Shown: positions 45,873 through 53,527, numbered from the stretch's first letter. The stretch is DNA of 64,000 nt from Pseudomonadales bacterium (GCA_028285415.1 JANQPF010000033.1:147702-211701); one strand, 5' to 3'. The notes: generated by a model not told the origin, from the letters alone. Numbers and translations: made by a program.

Positions 45873-47428
45873 TAGATTCTTCTCCGGTTGGCGAGTCTCA
45901 GCCCGCGTGATCCTTTGTTGTCTTCAAACAACTCGTCAAAAGTGGACCGTGTTTCCAGCCCGTGTTCTGTTTCCACCAGTGCGGTCACTGGCGCTGTATT
46001 TATCTTGGTGGGCGGCGGCGTGGGCGCACTTATGGCCCCCATTTGCCGACCCAACAGGCTCAAACAGTCGATCTGATCGTCATGGCCACCGCCGGGAAAC
46101 TCCAACATCTCGTCGATAAGGACTTCGTTCCACGCCGCGTCTTTAAGGAACACCTTGCCTTCCCTAAAGTACGCACGAATGTTGCTGGCGCGGTCCTCTT
46201 TGTCCCGGTTGCCATGTGGAAGCGCCTTAATGGGGATGCTCGTGCCCTCTTGCCTTACGCGTGGGGTAACGAAGCTTGCAAACATCTGCGCGGACGTGTC
46301 GTTGTCTATCAGAACTTGGTACGGCTTAAGGCGTCGGTTGAGCCCGAGCAAAGTACTCGTCGTTTCCTCTATGGAGCACCGCTCACGGAGGACGTCCAGG
46401 ACGTACAAGTCCCGGCTTTCGGATAAGCCCGCGACAATAAAGACTGTGTAGTCTCCTTTGCGCACACCCATGGCGAGGTCCATCGCGATAAGGATGCGAA
46501 GGTTCTTGGGCACCAGGCCTTCATGCACTATTGGTATCTGGTCCTTGCTGACCCAGCTCCCGCTTTCGTTGCTTGGCGTTTGCTGATACATGGCCTGCCA
46601 TTTAACTTCGCTCTTTTTGGCCATCCTTAACTGGTGGGGCGTAAACCATTCAGGCCACAACGGCTCACCTAGGGCTCTACCTAACGGATCATCAGGTACG
46701 TCCGCCTCCATGGGGAGCCTGACAATTTCCCAGTCTTCGTCACCGCGCTTGTTACGTTCAATCATTACACCCGCGAGGTCCTTGGCTGCCCAACGGGTCA
46801 TGATCATGAGTTCGAGGCCGTTGGGCTTTAAACGCGTCCTATAGTCGGCTTCGTACCAGTCAATTTGCTGGGCAAGTTGGGTGTCGCTGTTCGCTTCTTC
46901 GAAACTAGATATTGGATCGTCAAGAATATTTAGGTCGCTGCGCGTACCTGTAATGGTGCTGCCCACGCCTTTAGCAATAACAAGCCCACCTGCAAGCGTG
47001 CCCCATTCGTCTACTGAAGTATTGGTAGGGTCCAAGCTGCTACCAGACAGCTTTTGCCACTCTTCTGTTTCGATCACGGATTTACGGCGACGGTTGAAAC
47101 GACGAGCGAGGTCCGTGGTGTTACTGCAACACAAAATCGTCATCCAGGGGTTTTGCGCTAAGAACCACGTAGCAAACTGAACGCTACTGTAGGTGCTCTT
47201 AGCGCTGCCGGGGGGAGCCATGATTAGCAGCCGCTTGCTAGGATGGTTAGGGTCCAGGAGCCGCTGACACGCATCGACAATAATTTCGTGATGCGCGGCG
47301 GGCGCATGTTCAAAGTCAGCGTGACCAGACGCGCTGATGTACTCGCGATACTTCCGCATGTCCTGCTTTACGTCTAGGCGTTCCAGGAACTCCTTTCGGT
47401 AAGGCGATATGTCTGGGGGTTCGCTCAT
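45872..47428 (-). CDS. terL: Phage terminase large subunit
   Basis: A 518-residue DNA-packaging motor. The ATPase half has Walker A APPGSAKST (71-79), Walker B LNILDD (167-172) and the coupling segment MIMTRWAAKD; the nuclease half has acidic residues in AMDLAMGVRKGDYTV, LIDNDTSA and GGGHDDQIDCL, consistent with the RNase H-like nuclease. It cuts concatemeric DNA and drives it into proheads. It is intact, full length and just downstream of a candidate small subunit, but no portal or capsid gene follows. Confidence 0.93.
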   Translation of the reverse strand: MSEPPDISPYRKEFLERLDVKQDMRKYREYISASGHADFEHAPAAHHEIIVDACQRLLDPNHPSKRLLIMAPPGSAKSTYSSVQFATWFLAQNPWMTILCCSNTTDLARRFNRRRKSVIETEEWQKLSGSSLDPTNTSVDEWGTLAGGLVIAKGVGSTITGTRSDLNILDDPISSFEEANSDTQLAQQIDWYEADYRTRLKPNGLELMIMTRWAAKDLAGVMIERNKRGDEDWEIVRLPMEADVPDDPLGRALGEPLWPEWFTPHQLRMAKKSEVKWQAMYQQTPSNESGSWVSKDQIPIVHEGLVPKNLRILIAMDLAMGVRKGDYTVFIVAGLSESRDLYVLDVLRERCSIEETTSTLLGLNRRLKPYQVLIDNDTSAQMFASFVTPRVRQEGTSIPIKALPHGNRDKEDRASNIRAYFREGKVFLKDAAWNEVLIDEMLEFPGGGHDDQIDCLSLLGRQMGAISAPTPPPTKINTAPVTALVETEHGLETRSTFDELFEDNKGSRGLRLANRRRI

Positions 47429-47430
47429 GC

Positions 47431-47643
47431 CTAGTCTTCTTCGGCCTCTGTTTCCAATTCCGCCTGCGCTTCTAGCTCAGCCTGTTCCTGGTACCACGCA
47501 TTGATAACTTCCTGGGCTTGCTCTCGCTCTGCCACCTCGTGTTCCGTTAAGGCGGCGACTCGCCCACCAGTTTGGTTGGTGGCGCGGGCACTTTCTTGAG
47601 CTGCGCATCTGCCGACACACATTGCTGCTTCTACGATATTCAT
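47431..47643 (-). CDS. Small acidic phage-type protein
   Basis: A 70-residue product with a Cys-containing N-terminus (IVEAAMCVGRCAAQESARA) and a very acidic, helical C-terminus (EQAELEAQAELETEAEED). It ends 2 bp before terL and its start overlaps the preceding frame by 4 bp. Function unknown. Confidence 0.55.
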   Translation of the reverse strand: MNIVEAAMCVGRCAAQESARATNQTGGRVAALTEHEVAEREQAQEVINAWYQEQAELEAQAELETEAEED

Positions 47644-47906
47644 TGGTTTGGTTCCTTATGATCCTGATTGCAAAAATCTGTAGATTCGGGAGGTAGGGGA
47701 GCCGCCCCCTCCCGGTCCTCTTGGGTAAGACCTCCCGGGGGAGTAACTGACTCGTCACCAACCGGGACCTTGTTCCACCAGTCTCTAGGCAGTGTGTCTA
47801 CGTAGTCCGGCACATACATGCCTCGCTTACGCTTAGCTGCGTTGCTCAACCGTAGTACGGTAGTGGGTTTGGTCTTTATATCGCCCTGTGGCGCGGGTTT
47901 ATCCAT
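47640..47906 (-). CDS. Small phage-type protein of unknown function
   Basis: An 88-residue product (DKPAPQGDIKTKPTTVLRLSNAAKRKRGMYVPDYVDTLPRDWW). It is basic at the front, Pro-rich at the end and probably partly disordered. It overlaps the small-terminase gene by 8 bp and the next gene by 4 bp, so it belongs to the packaging operon. No family was recognised. Confidence 0.55.
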   Translation of the reverse strand: MDKPAPQGDIKTKPTTVLRLSNAAKRKRGMYVPDYVDTLPRDWWNKVPVGDESVTPPGGLTQEDREGAAPLPPESTDFCNQDHKEPNQ

Positions 47907-48279
47907 TGCTACTAAGATCCCTACTAAGAAGGGGCTGCTCTACCGGAGTAAATTCACCTTCAATCACAACGTGATTGCGGAGGTACTGTTCAAGCTCACC
48001 CATAGTCATGTCGCTTGGCGCCTTGTCCGTTAGGTCCTCAATCACATGATGGCTAGGTGCCTTACCCCATCCACGGTCTAACAGGATCGTTGCTGCCTTG
48101 ATGCGGTCTGCCCTGCTGGCCTTGGTGTCATGCAGGGTGTTGGCTAACATGGCGACACACGCTTCCGTGTGCTCACGTGCCATGTCAGTTACCTGCTTTG
48201 ACCTAACAAAGCGGCGTGGGTCATGCCCCGGCTTGAAGCTGCCTGAATGAACCTGTCCTTTCTTAAGTCCGCGTGCCAT
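47899..48279 (-). CDS. terS: Probable small terminase subunit (DUF5681-type)
   Basis: A 126-residue product. The N-terminus GLKKGQVHSGSFKPGHDPRRF resembles the basic Gly-rich start of DUF5681 proteins, and the core AREHTEACVAMLANTLHDTKASRADRIKAATILLDRGWGKAP matches the helical region found in those small terminase-like proteins. The position just upstream of terL supports the role: recognising the pac/cos site. That site would lie in or near the iteron block immediately upstream. Confidence 0.68.
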   Translation of the reverse strand: MARGLKKGQVHSGSFKPGHDPRRFVRSKQVTDMAREHTEACVAMLANTLHDTKASRADRIKAATILLDRGWGKAPSHHVIEDLTDKAPSDMTMGELEQYLRNHVVIEGEFTPVEQPLLSRDLSSNG

Positions 48280-48673
48280 TTCTAACCTTGTGTTCGGGAG
48301 ACGAGCTACTCGCGCCTCGTGGTTATCCCCTTTAGGAAGTTGTTAGTGCTCGAATACAATTACACCAAAAATACAGCAATGCAATTAGTATGTTTGTGAT
48401 TGCTTGTTAACCGGCTTAATCGCGGCTGTATCCGGCCTAATCAACGCTATGGGCCGCTAACCCGCATCGAGTGGGGATGTGATTAGGCCGCAGGGGAGAC
48501 GGCTAAATCGTACCGAGGGGCTAAGAGGCGTAAATCGCCCACCTAAGTGGGCGATTAAGCCGCAGGTTTTTTACCTTAAGGCTTTATTAAATTTGCGGCT
48601 TAATCGCCAAATAAGGTGTTAGCAGTGCGGTTACGATAATATCGAATCGGTACTTGTGGTCGGGAACCGACTA
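48280..48673. other. 394-bp non-coding block between divergent gene sets; candidate origin/pac region
   Basis: No gene is seen. The left part (48340-48410) is A+T-rich. The right part holds about seven degenerate copies of CGGCTTAATCGCC in both orientations. Promoters for the leftward packaging genes and the rightward 48674 gene must also lie here. Candidate roles are a replication origin, packaging site or regulator-binding array. Confidence 0.6.
48411..48608. repeat. Iteron-like array, core CGGCTTAATCGCC
   Basis: Forward copies: CGGCTTAATCGC (48412), CGGCCTAATCAA (48433), CGGCTAAATCGT (48500), GGCGTAAATCGCC (48527), CGGCTTAATCGCC (48596). Reverse copies end at 48490 (CGGCCTAATCAC) and 48562 (CGGCTTAATCGCC). 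Two of these form a perfect hairpin, AATCGCCCAC (48533-48542) / GTGGGCGATT (48547-48556). Confidence 0.75.
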
Positions 48674-49132
48674 ATGATCGATTTTATACAAGGTGCGTTA
48701 GCAGTAGCTGGATTGTTTGGTCTTGGCTGGGCGACCCACGCGTTCTTCCACCGGCGCGAACATGATGCTCTCAAAAAACGCGTAGCCGAGTTGGAAGAAA
48801 AAGTCACCAAAGGTGTGGATGTGCGCGTCAAGATTCAAGAAGTGACCGCCGAATCCCTCGAAAAGGACAACAAGATCGCTTGGATGGAAAACGAGATTAA
48901 GCGGTTGTCTAGTGGCGGGCCAACGGAAGATCTTAATGAAGAGCAGGCTGATGTTCTCTACCATGTCCATCGCGGCAGGGACGGATTGTCCTTTGCGTCT
49001 AATAAGCATGGTGATCGCTACAGTTTGGTGTTAGACCAACTAGCAGAGAGGGAACTAATTAGTTGGGGAGTTGAGGGTCCTTTCTGTCTACCCAAAGGCC
49101 GAAAGGTCTTAGACGAGCTCGGTCAGATCTAG
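48674..49132 (+). CDS. Membrane-anchored coiled-coil protein of unknown function
   Basis: A 152-residue product from ATG 48674 (GGGAA 8 bases upstream; a GTG 18 bases earlier is an alternative). Residues 2-22 are a membrane helix (FIQGALAVAGLFGLGWATHAFF), 25-75 a coiled coil (HDALKKRVAELEEKVTKG ... KIAWMENEIKRLSS), and 80-150 a small globular part that looks like a winged helix (NEEQADVLYHVHRGRDGLSFASNKHGDRYSLVLDQLAERELISW). It is the only forward gene in the middle of the element and overlaps the convergent primase gene by 4 bp. Confidence 0.65.
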   Translation: MIDFIQGALAVAGLFGLGWATHAFFHRREHDALKKRVAELEEKVTKGVDVRVKIQEVTAESLEKDNKIAWMENEIKRLSSGGPTEDLNEEQADVLYHVHRGRDGLSFASNKHGDRYSLVLDQLAERELISWGVEGPFCLPKGRKVLDELGQI

Positions 49133-50874
49133 TACTTCCGCTGCTTAACCAGCCGTAACCCATAACCTTGTCTGCCTGCGCCGCTGCCTCTTTTTGGGAG
49201 TGGGTATTCTTCAATGATGCCATCGCCGAGCAGCTTACTAATCGCTTTTAGATTGTCGGTTTTGGTTCCTCCCGCAGCATCTTTGATCTGTGACTTGGTA
49301 AGGTCGGGATAGTCTTCTACCGCCTCAAGTATTCGTTCAATTGCGGCATCAATCTTTCGTTGTTTGGCGTGTTCCTGAGCGTCGTGTTTGAACCGTGCTG
49401 CATCGAGGCCTGTGACTTCAGGGTAATCGTATGTTGCGTAGCCAGTGCCTGCGAGCCATAGAGGTTGATCCTGCTTTAAGTATGACCATTTGTGCTTAAC
49501 CACATGCAGCCGGGCTATGTAGTCGCTGGCTGGGTCAATACCTTGCGGCATCACATAGTCCTTCGCGTCCTCCGTTGGTTTGTGACGCTGGACCTGTAAC
49601 ACGCATCGGGCGTTGTCTGCGGTGGCGGTACTACCCCTGCTGGAATACATCCCGACCTCTCTATGGTTAGCGGAGTTTTGGCTAACGTGGTGGCTACCAA
49701 CTACGGCGATACTGTACTCGTCGCAAATGTGGCTCGCCTGCCGATGGTAGGCTGCGAGTGCCTCGTTCATGCCGGTGGCTTCCTGTAGGCCGAGGCTAGA
49801 AAGCGTGTCGAGGAAGACAGCCGAGTATGAGCCGTCGTCTAGTATGGCTTGAACGTATGGCCAGATTTTGCCTGGCTGGTAATTGCCAGCATCGTTAACG
49901 AGCAATTGCGGCGTATTGGGTAGGCTCGCGGCGTTAACCAGCCGCAAGTTCTTGTCGATAAGAGTTGAGTGTTCTGCGAGGTCCGGCCGATTACGTAACA
50001 AGTAATGCACGATGCGCCGAATGTCGTCTGTGTCATCTTCGCCAAATAGATACAGAACTGCGCCAGGACGATCGATATTTTGGCCGAATATCGGCTTGCC
50101 GATTGCGATATGGATAGCGATGTAGAGCTGAGTGACTGTTTTACCTTCGTGCCCCGCTCCTTGAATGATAGTGGAGCGGCAAGGTAGCAGATTACTGATA
50201 ACGGACTTTGGTTCCGGCGGGGCTGTTGTCGCAATCTTAGGGCCGAGTCTTTCTACTATCGGAAGTGTGTTTCGGCGCGGTAGTGCTTGATACTTATCGA
50301 CGACGTCTTCGCATTCTGCAAGCCACTGAGCAAATAAATCGTCGATGCCGTGTTTTCCGGGCACTTCTACAAGATTACACCTAGCGCCTTGATGTAGAAC
50401 GGCAGCGATAAACTCGCAAACCGCTCGATTCACGTTTTGGTTAGTTCGCCAATCTCCGTCTGGAACGAATTCGACGTATGTGTCCTTGTTGATTACGTTA
50501 GCGAGGCTAGGGTGTAGGGTTTTAGCTCCTTTCAGGTGCCAGTTGTCTACACCGAGTATCCCGATAGCGGGAAGGCCAGCACTGACTAGTGCGCCTGCCT
50601 TGCCACATCCTTCTGCCACTATGATGGAGTTGGATTCCTTAACCGTGTCCCACACGTCCGGGTTAACGGCGAGCGGGATAGGCGGAACCCCTTTGACGTT
50701 CTTAAACTTCATCTTGCCGTGCGGTTTGTCCAAGCGAATAGGGGAATGCTTCTCGCTATACGTACCGTCCGGCAGGTAGTTTTTGAACCTTATTCCTTCT
50801 TCGGTTTGTTCCGTGTGGACTAGGTTGGGGTCGCATGCTCTATTGGCGAGGTAAGGTTTTACCGCCTCTCCCAT
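49129..50874 (-). CDS. Primase-helicase: Toprim-like (DUF3854) plus RecA-like ATPase
   Basis: A 581-residue replication protein. Residues about 75-190 form a Toprim-like/DUF3854 domain (VAEGCGKAGALVSAGLPAIGILG, acidic DGDW at 139-142, KHGIDDLF). Residues 225-450 are a RepA/RecA-like ATPase with Walker A GAGHEGKT (239-246), a Walker B-like AVFLDTLSSL, and AVVGSHHVSQNS. The C-terminus (about 515-581) is a winged helix (YPDLTKSQIKDAAGGTKTDN). No zinc finger or typical catalytic primase polymerase domain is present. It would start and unwind replication of the excised element. Confidence 0.85.
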   Translation of the reverse strand: MGEAVKPYLANRACDPNLVHTEQTEEGIRFKNYLPDGTYSEKHSPIRLDKPHGKMKFKNVKGVPPIPLAVNPDVWDTVKESNSIIVAEGCGKAGALVSAGLPAIGILGVDNWHLKGAKTLHPSLANVINKDTYVEFVPDGDWRTNQNVNRAVCEFIAAVLHQGARCNLVEVPGKHGIDDLFAQWLAECEDVVDKYQALPRRNTLPIVERLGPKIATTAPPEPKSVISNLLPCRSTIIQGAGHEGKTVTQLYIAIHIAIGKPIFGQNIDRPGAVLYLFGEDDTDDIRRIVHYLLRNRPDLAEHSTLIDKNLRLVNAASLPNTPQLLVNDAGNYQPGKIWPYVQAILDDGSYSAVFLDTLSSLGLQEATGMNEALAAYHRQASHICDEYSIAVVGSHHVSQNSANHREVGMYSSRGSTATADNARCVLQVQRHKPTEDAKDYVMPQGIDPASDYIARLHVVKHKWSYLKQDQPLWLAGTGYATYDYPEVTGLDAARFKHDAQEHAKQRKIDAAIERILEAVEDYPDLTKSQIKDAAGGTKTDNLKAISKLLGDGIIEEYPLPKRGSGAGRQGYGLRLVKQRKY

Positions 50875-51182
50875 GGCGGCTCCCCGTTCTTGTCCAAACC
50901 CACTCGTGCATAAACCTGCTCCTCTTTTCTGGTGAGTATTTCCACCGCCTGCTCATAGGTGCAGTCACGTAGCAACGTGGTGAGGGTTAAGTCGTAGGAA
51001 GACTGAAAACTGTGTACCGCCTCGGCCTGTTCTGGCGTCAAGCGGGGTGGCCCCTGAAAGCGGGCGCTGTCACCTAGCTCAAAAGGCCGTCGGAACTGTA
51101 GTACTACGCAGCGAACGTGAAGTGGCTTGTTAGTTGGGCGTAAGTATGGTTCGATTGGTATTACATTGGTGTCCTCCACCAT
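50859..51182 (-). CDS. Small protein of unknown function upstream of the primase
   Basis: A 107-residue product that overlaps the primase start by 16 bp. The N-terminus EDTNVIPIEPYLRPTNKPLHVRCVVLQFRRPFE is beta-like, followed by helices (LTPEQAEAVHSFQSSYDLTLTTLLRDCTYEQAVEILTRKEEQVYARVG). It may be an accessory replication or regulatory protein. No family recognised. Confidence 0.6.
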   Translation of the reverse strand: MVEDTNVIPIEPYLRPTNKPLHVRCVVLQFRRPFELGDSARFQGPPRLTPEQAEAVHSFQSSYDLTLTTLLRDCTYEQAVEILTRKEEQVYARVGLDKNGEPPWERR

Positions 51183-51222
51183 GTACCTCCATATTGATTG
51201 TGTGGTCTTTGCGGGGTGCTAG

Positions 51223-51615
51223 TCACACCCCGCCGCTTTTCTCACTGCTTTCTTTTTCAAGTTCCTGCATCCGTGCATACGCTTCGTTGGAAGCCGCGAT
51301 ATCTCTTTCCTGGTGCAGCTTCACCATCCGACTACGCATTTCTTCTCGTTGTATGCCTTTTGGCAGTCGCGAAACTGCGAGCCATCTAAGGAAGTCAGAC
51401 TTTGCGATCACCCATTTCTGGGGACCCTGCCGTGTGGCGTAGAGATAGCCATCGTTTATCTCGTTGTTGATGAAGCTCCGGGAATACCCGGTGTAGGCGG
51501 CTATATCTGCCTGGAGCATTGGGTCCGGTGCGTCCTTAGGGTCCAGCACTTTGGGAATTAGTTGTTCCCCGGTTGCGAACCCTTCTGGAGCTTCGTGTTT
51601 AATCTCAACAGCCAT
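51223..51615 (-). CDS. Helix-turn-helix regulator, AlpA/excisionase-like
   Basis: A 130-residue product. Residues about 33-80 (MLQADIAAYTGYSRSFINNEINDGYLYATRQGPQKWVIAKSDFLRWL) form a MerR/AlpA-like winged HTH in which DNA recognition is followed by a wing, as in excisionases; a charged helix (about 85-125) follows. On satellites such as P4 and gram-negative PICIs the AlpA gene controls excision and the replication operon, and this gene sits between int and the primase, in that position. Confidence 0.75.
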   Translation of the reverse strand: MAVEIKHEAPEGFATGEQLIPKVLDPKDAPDPMLQADIAAYTGYSRSFINNEINDGYLYATRQGPQKWVIAKSDFLRWLAVSRLPKGIQREEMRSRMVKLHQERDIAASNEAYARMQELEKESSEKSGGV

Positions 51616-51999
51616 CGTTCGCCTCCTTGTTAGGTGTACTAGGTTTGGCTGGTATGCAAACTAAGCACCAACCACGGATTTGGCAAGCGCCAAATGCACG
51701 TAAGTTATTGATTAATAAAGGCTTTATGATGCTTATGGCCGTAAAAGCCGCTCGAGCAGGCGCATCGAGGTGCCCTGGTTTGGGTGTTACCCCACGCCAA
51801 AGGCAAAGCACAGCACGTCGATGCGCCGTTTGCGTAGGTAGCGTAGGTAATAGGTAGGTGTTTGGCATGCCAAAGTCTCCAAGTAGTTGGTTTCTTTGAC
51901 AGCCGAGAAGGGACCAGAACCGCTGCCGACTGGGTATCAAACACCCAGAACGAATAGTGAGACCGCCGCTGGTCAGGCTGGCGGAATGAGCAAACTATA
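51616..51999. promoter_or_regulatory. 384-bp regulatory gap between int and the regulator, with TTTGGC/GCCAAA palindromes
   Basis: No gene is seen. ATTTGGC-AAGC-GCCAAAT (51678-51695) and the perfect palindrome TTTGGCATGCCAAA (51861-51874) share half-sites; a looser third pair TTTGG...CCAAA lies at 51779-51801. GTAGGTA occurs in tandem copies (51834-51858). These look like operators of the adjacent HTH protein or a lysogeny-type switch. Confidence 0.6.
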
Positions 52000-53142
52000 T
52001 TAGAACGACTGTACCTTTAACAGAACGTCCTCTACGTGGGTCTTAATGTACTTGGCGTAGTGTTCCTCAATCATCTTCACCGAGGTGCCAGCAATCTTGC
52101 AGACCTGCATCAGTTCCATCCCCGCAACTAGCCAGTCGGTAATCACACAGTGTCGCAAGTTATGGAGCCGAACTTTGTTGGCGGGTAGTTCGCAGTTTGG
52201 CCGCACCGTGGACTTTAGTAGCTGGTTCCAGTGGTGGCGGTCCCACTGGCGACCCTTGTTGTCCGTTAAGAGGTAGGCCTTCGGGAGTTTGCCTTCCGCC
52301 ATACGCTCAAAGAACTCGACGCTATCGGGCGGGAGGGGGACGAACCTTTCACGCTCCTTGCCTTGGCTACCCTTGGTAGTCGTGAGTCGTAGGTTCCGTT
52401 GAGCGGGATCAAAGTCTTGCACCCGAGCTCGTGCTAGTTCCCCCGGTCTCCCAGCCGTATATAAAGAAGCACGTATTAGGTCGGCCAGATCTTCTGGAGA
52501 TGCCTCTATAAAGGAACGACGTTCTTCTATGGTGAGGTAGACCCGTTCATGGTTCTTAGGGTCCTTCCTCTTGTCGTGGTGTGGCTTGAGTCGGCCGACA
52601 CCGGACCATGCATCACTGTTGGCCACGCGGAGTTCTTTGTGGGCGAGGTTGAGGGCACCCTTGAGCACGGTGAGCATCCTATTCGCCAGTTCCACCCCGC
52701 GCTTGTCGGTAAGTAGACCGTCCCGCCACTTGATTACGTCTTGGGGGCGTAGGTCGGCCAGCTTGATCTTAGCGATGCGGTGGTTGTACACACTCCGCTT
52801 GAGCACACCCTCAGTAAAGTCGTAAGTGGAGCCGGTGAGGGTGCCCAAATAGGAAATACATGCTTCCTTTATAGTGTCTGTTTTGGAGGTACCTTGGCGG
52901 AGCGTCTTAGCTCGCCATTCTTCGGCCTGATCCAGAGCCGAGTCGTACTCCACATAACCATCCCCGACCTTCGTAAATTCGTACTTGCCTCCCACTACCA
53001 ACCGGGCGGACCAACTATCGGTCTCTAACGACTTAGTTTTGCGATATCCGAGGCTAAATCCGCTACGTAGTTTGGTCCAGTATGGCTCGTTCCTAACACC
53101 CAGCTTAGCCCGCTGTAGCTTGGTCTTTGTAGGATGTTCCAT
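52000..53142 (-). CDS. int: Tyrosine recombinase (integrase) of the element
   Basis: A 380-residue phage-type integrase. The N-terminal half holds the arm/core-binding SAM-like domain; the catalytic domain shows Arg232 (YTAGRPGELA), Lys257 (TTKGSQ), His327-Arg330 (LHNLRH) and nucleophile Tyr362 (EEHYAKY). The usual GH before the Tyr is GT here (Thr353), a variant seen in some proteobacterial integrases. It begins 141 bp from attR and is transcribed into the element. It recombines the tRNA-Leu attachment site. Confidence 0.94.
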   Translation of the reverse strand: MEHPTKTKLQRAKLGVRNEPYWTKLRSGFSLGYRKTKSLETDSWSARLVVGGKYEFTKVGDGYVEYDSALDQAEEWRAKTLRQGTSKTDTIKEACISYLGTLTGSTYDFTEGVLKRSVYNHRIAKIKLADLRPQDVIKWRDGLLTDKRGVELANRMLTVLKGALNLAHKELRVANSDAWSGVGRLKPHHDKRKDPKNHERVYLTIEERRSFIEASPEDLADLIRASLYTAGRPGELARARVQDFDPAQRNLRLTTTKGSQGKERERFVPLPPDSVEFFERMAEGKLPKAYLLTDNKGRQWDRHHWNQLLKSTVRPNCELPANKVRLHNLRHCVITDWLVAGMELMQVCKIAGTSVKMIEEHYAKYIKTHVEDVLLKVQSF

Positions 53143-53167
53143 ACGTAGCTCCTACGTAGTTACGTGG
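53142..53167. repeat. TACGTAG repeats over the integrase start
   Basis: TACGTAG (53142-53148), CTACGTAG (53152-53159) and TACGTGG (53161-53167). The first two, with their spacer, nearly equal the pair at 39834-39852; another CTACGTAG lies inside int (53062-53069). They overlap the integrase ribosome site and start. Confidence 0.6.
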
Positions 53168-53283
53168 TTTACAAGGCGTATTTGGTTTGCAAAGCATAAC
53201 ACTATGAATTTACAAAAACCATTAAATATCAGCAACTTATGTTGTTAGGTATGGCGGGTATAGTAGGTATGGCAGGTTAAAAA

Positions 53284-53343
53284 CTACCTTGAGGGGGTAG
53301 TGGGCTTATGCCCGTGCGAGTTCGAGTCTCGCCTTCGGCACCA
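53284..53343 (+). repeat. attR: attR: displaced 3' part of tRNA-Leu (60 bp)
   Basis: Identical to 39716-39775. It lacks the acceptor 5' strand and D-arm, so it is not a functional tRNA. It is the original chromosomal end, pushed 13.6 kb away by integration. Confidence 0.95.
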
Positions 53344-53346
53344 TTA

Positions 53347-53400
53347 CAACTCCGGCTTTAGCCGGAGTTGTTGTCGAGTTTTACGCCTGCGGCGTAAAAC
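53347..53400 (+). terminator. Two tandem hairpins, original tRNA-Leu 3' region
   Basis: CAACTCCGGC (53347-53356)/GCCGGAGTTG (53361-53370) and GTTTTACGCC (53378-53387)/GGCGTAAAAC (53391-53400). They directly follow attR, so before integration they would have followed the secG-tRNA-Leu transcript as its terminator. The second is symmetric with A/T flanks and could act both ways. Confidence 0.65.
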
Positions 53401-53527
53401 ATCGCTCTACTAGCGAGAACATTCGGTCGCAGGGGCGGTTCAATTTTCCCGCCTGTGGCTAAAATAGGGCCTCCATTGAGCCCTCTTTCCGGGCAAAAAA
53501 ACATCAAAATCTTCGCTGGAAAGCGGC

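Larger units (their letters stand above)
39716..53343. mobile_element. 13.6-kb tRNA-Leu-integrated phage satellite or reduced prophage
   Basis: The element is bounded by a perfect 60-bp direct repeat of the tRNA-Leu 3' part. It encodes an integrase, AlpA/excisionase-like regulator, primase-helicase, small and large terminase subunits, a probable DNA-ejection protein, a TIR-like effector and several unknown small proteins, with an iteron-rich block in the middle. Portal, major capsid, protease, head-tail and tail genes are absent. Base composition is visibly lower in G+C than both flanks. Frames are intact and often overlap by 1-20 bp, which argues against simple decay. The set fits satellites that rely on a helper phage for virions; a deletion-derived prophage remains the alternative. 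Confidence 0.88.

Noticed and set aside
48411..48608. Possible CRISPR array
   Set aside because: The repeats are degenerate, occur in both orientations and have irregular gaps; no cas gene is present. Iterons or regulator sites fit better.
51627..51857. Small forward open frame in the int-regulator gap
   Set aside because: It has no ribosome site and covers palindromes and repeats; it is best read as regulatory DNA.
53284..53343. Second tRNA-Leu gene
   Set aside because: Only the 3' 60 bases are present; the acceptor 5' strand and D-arm are missing. It is the attR copy.
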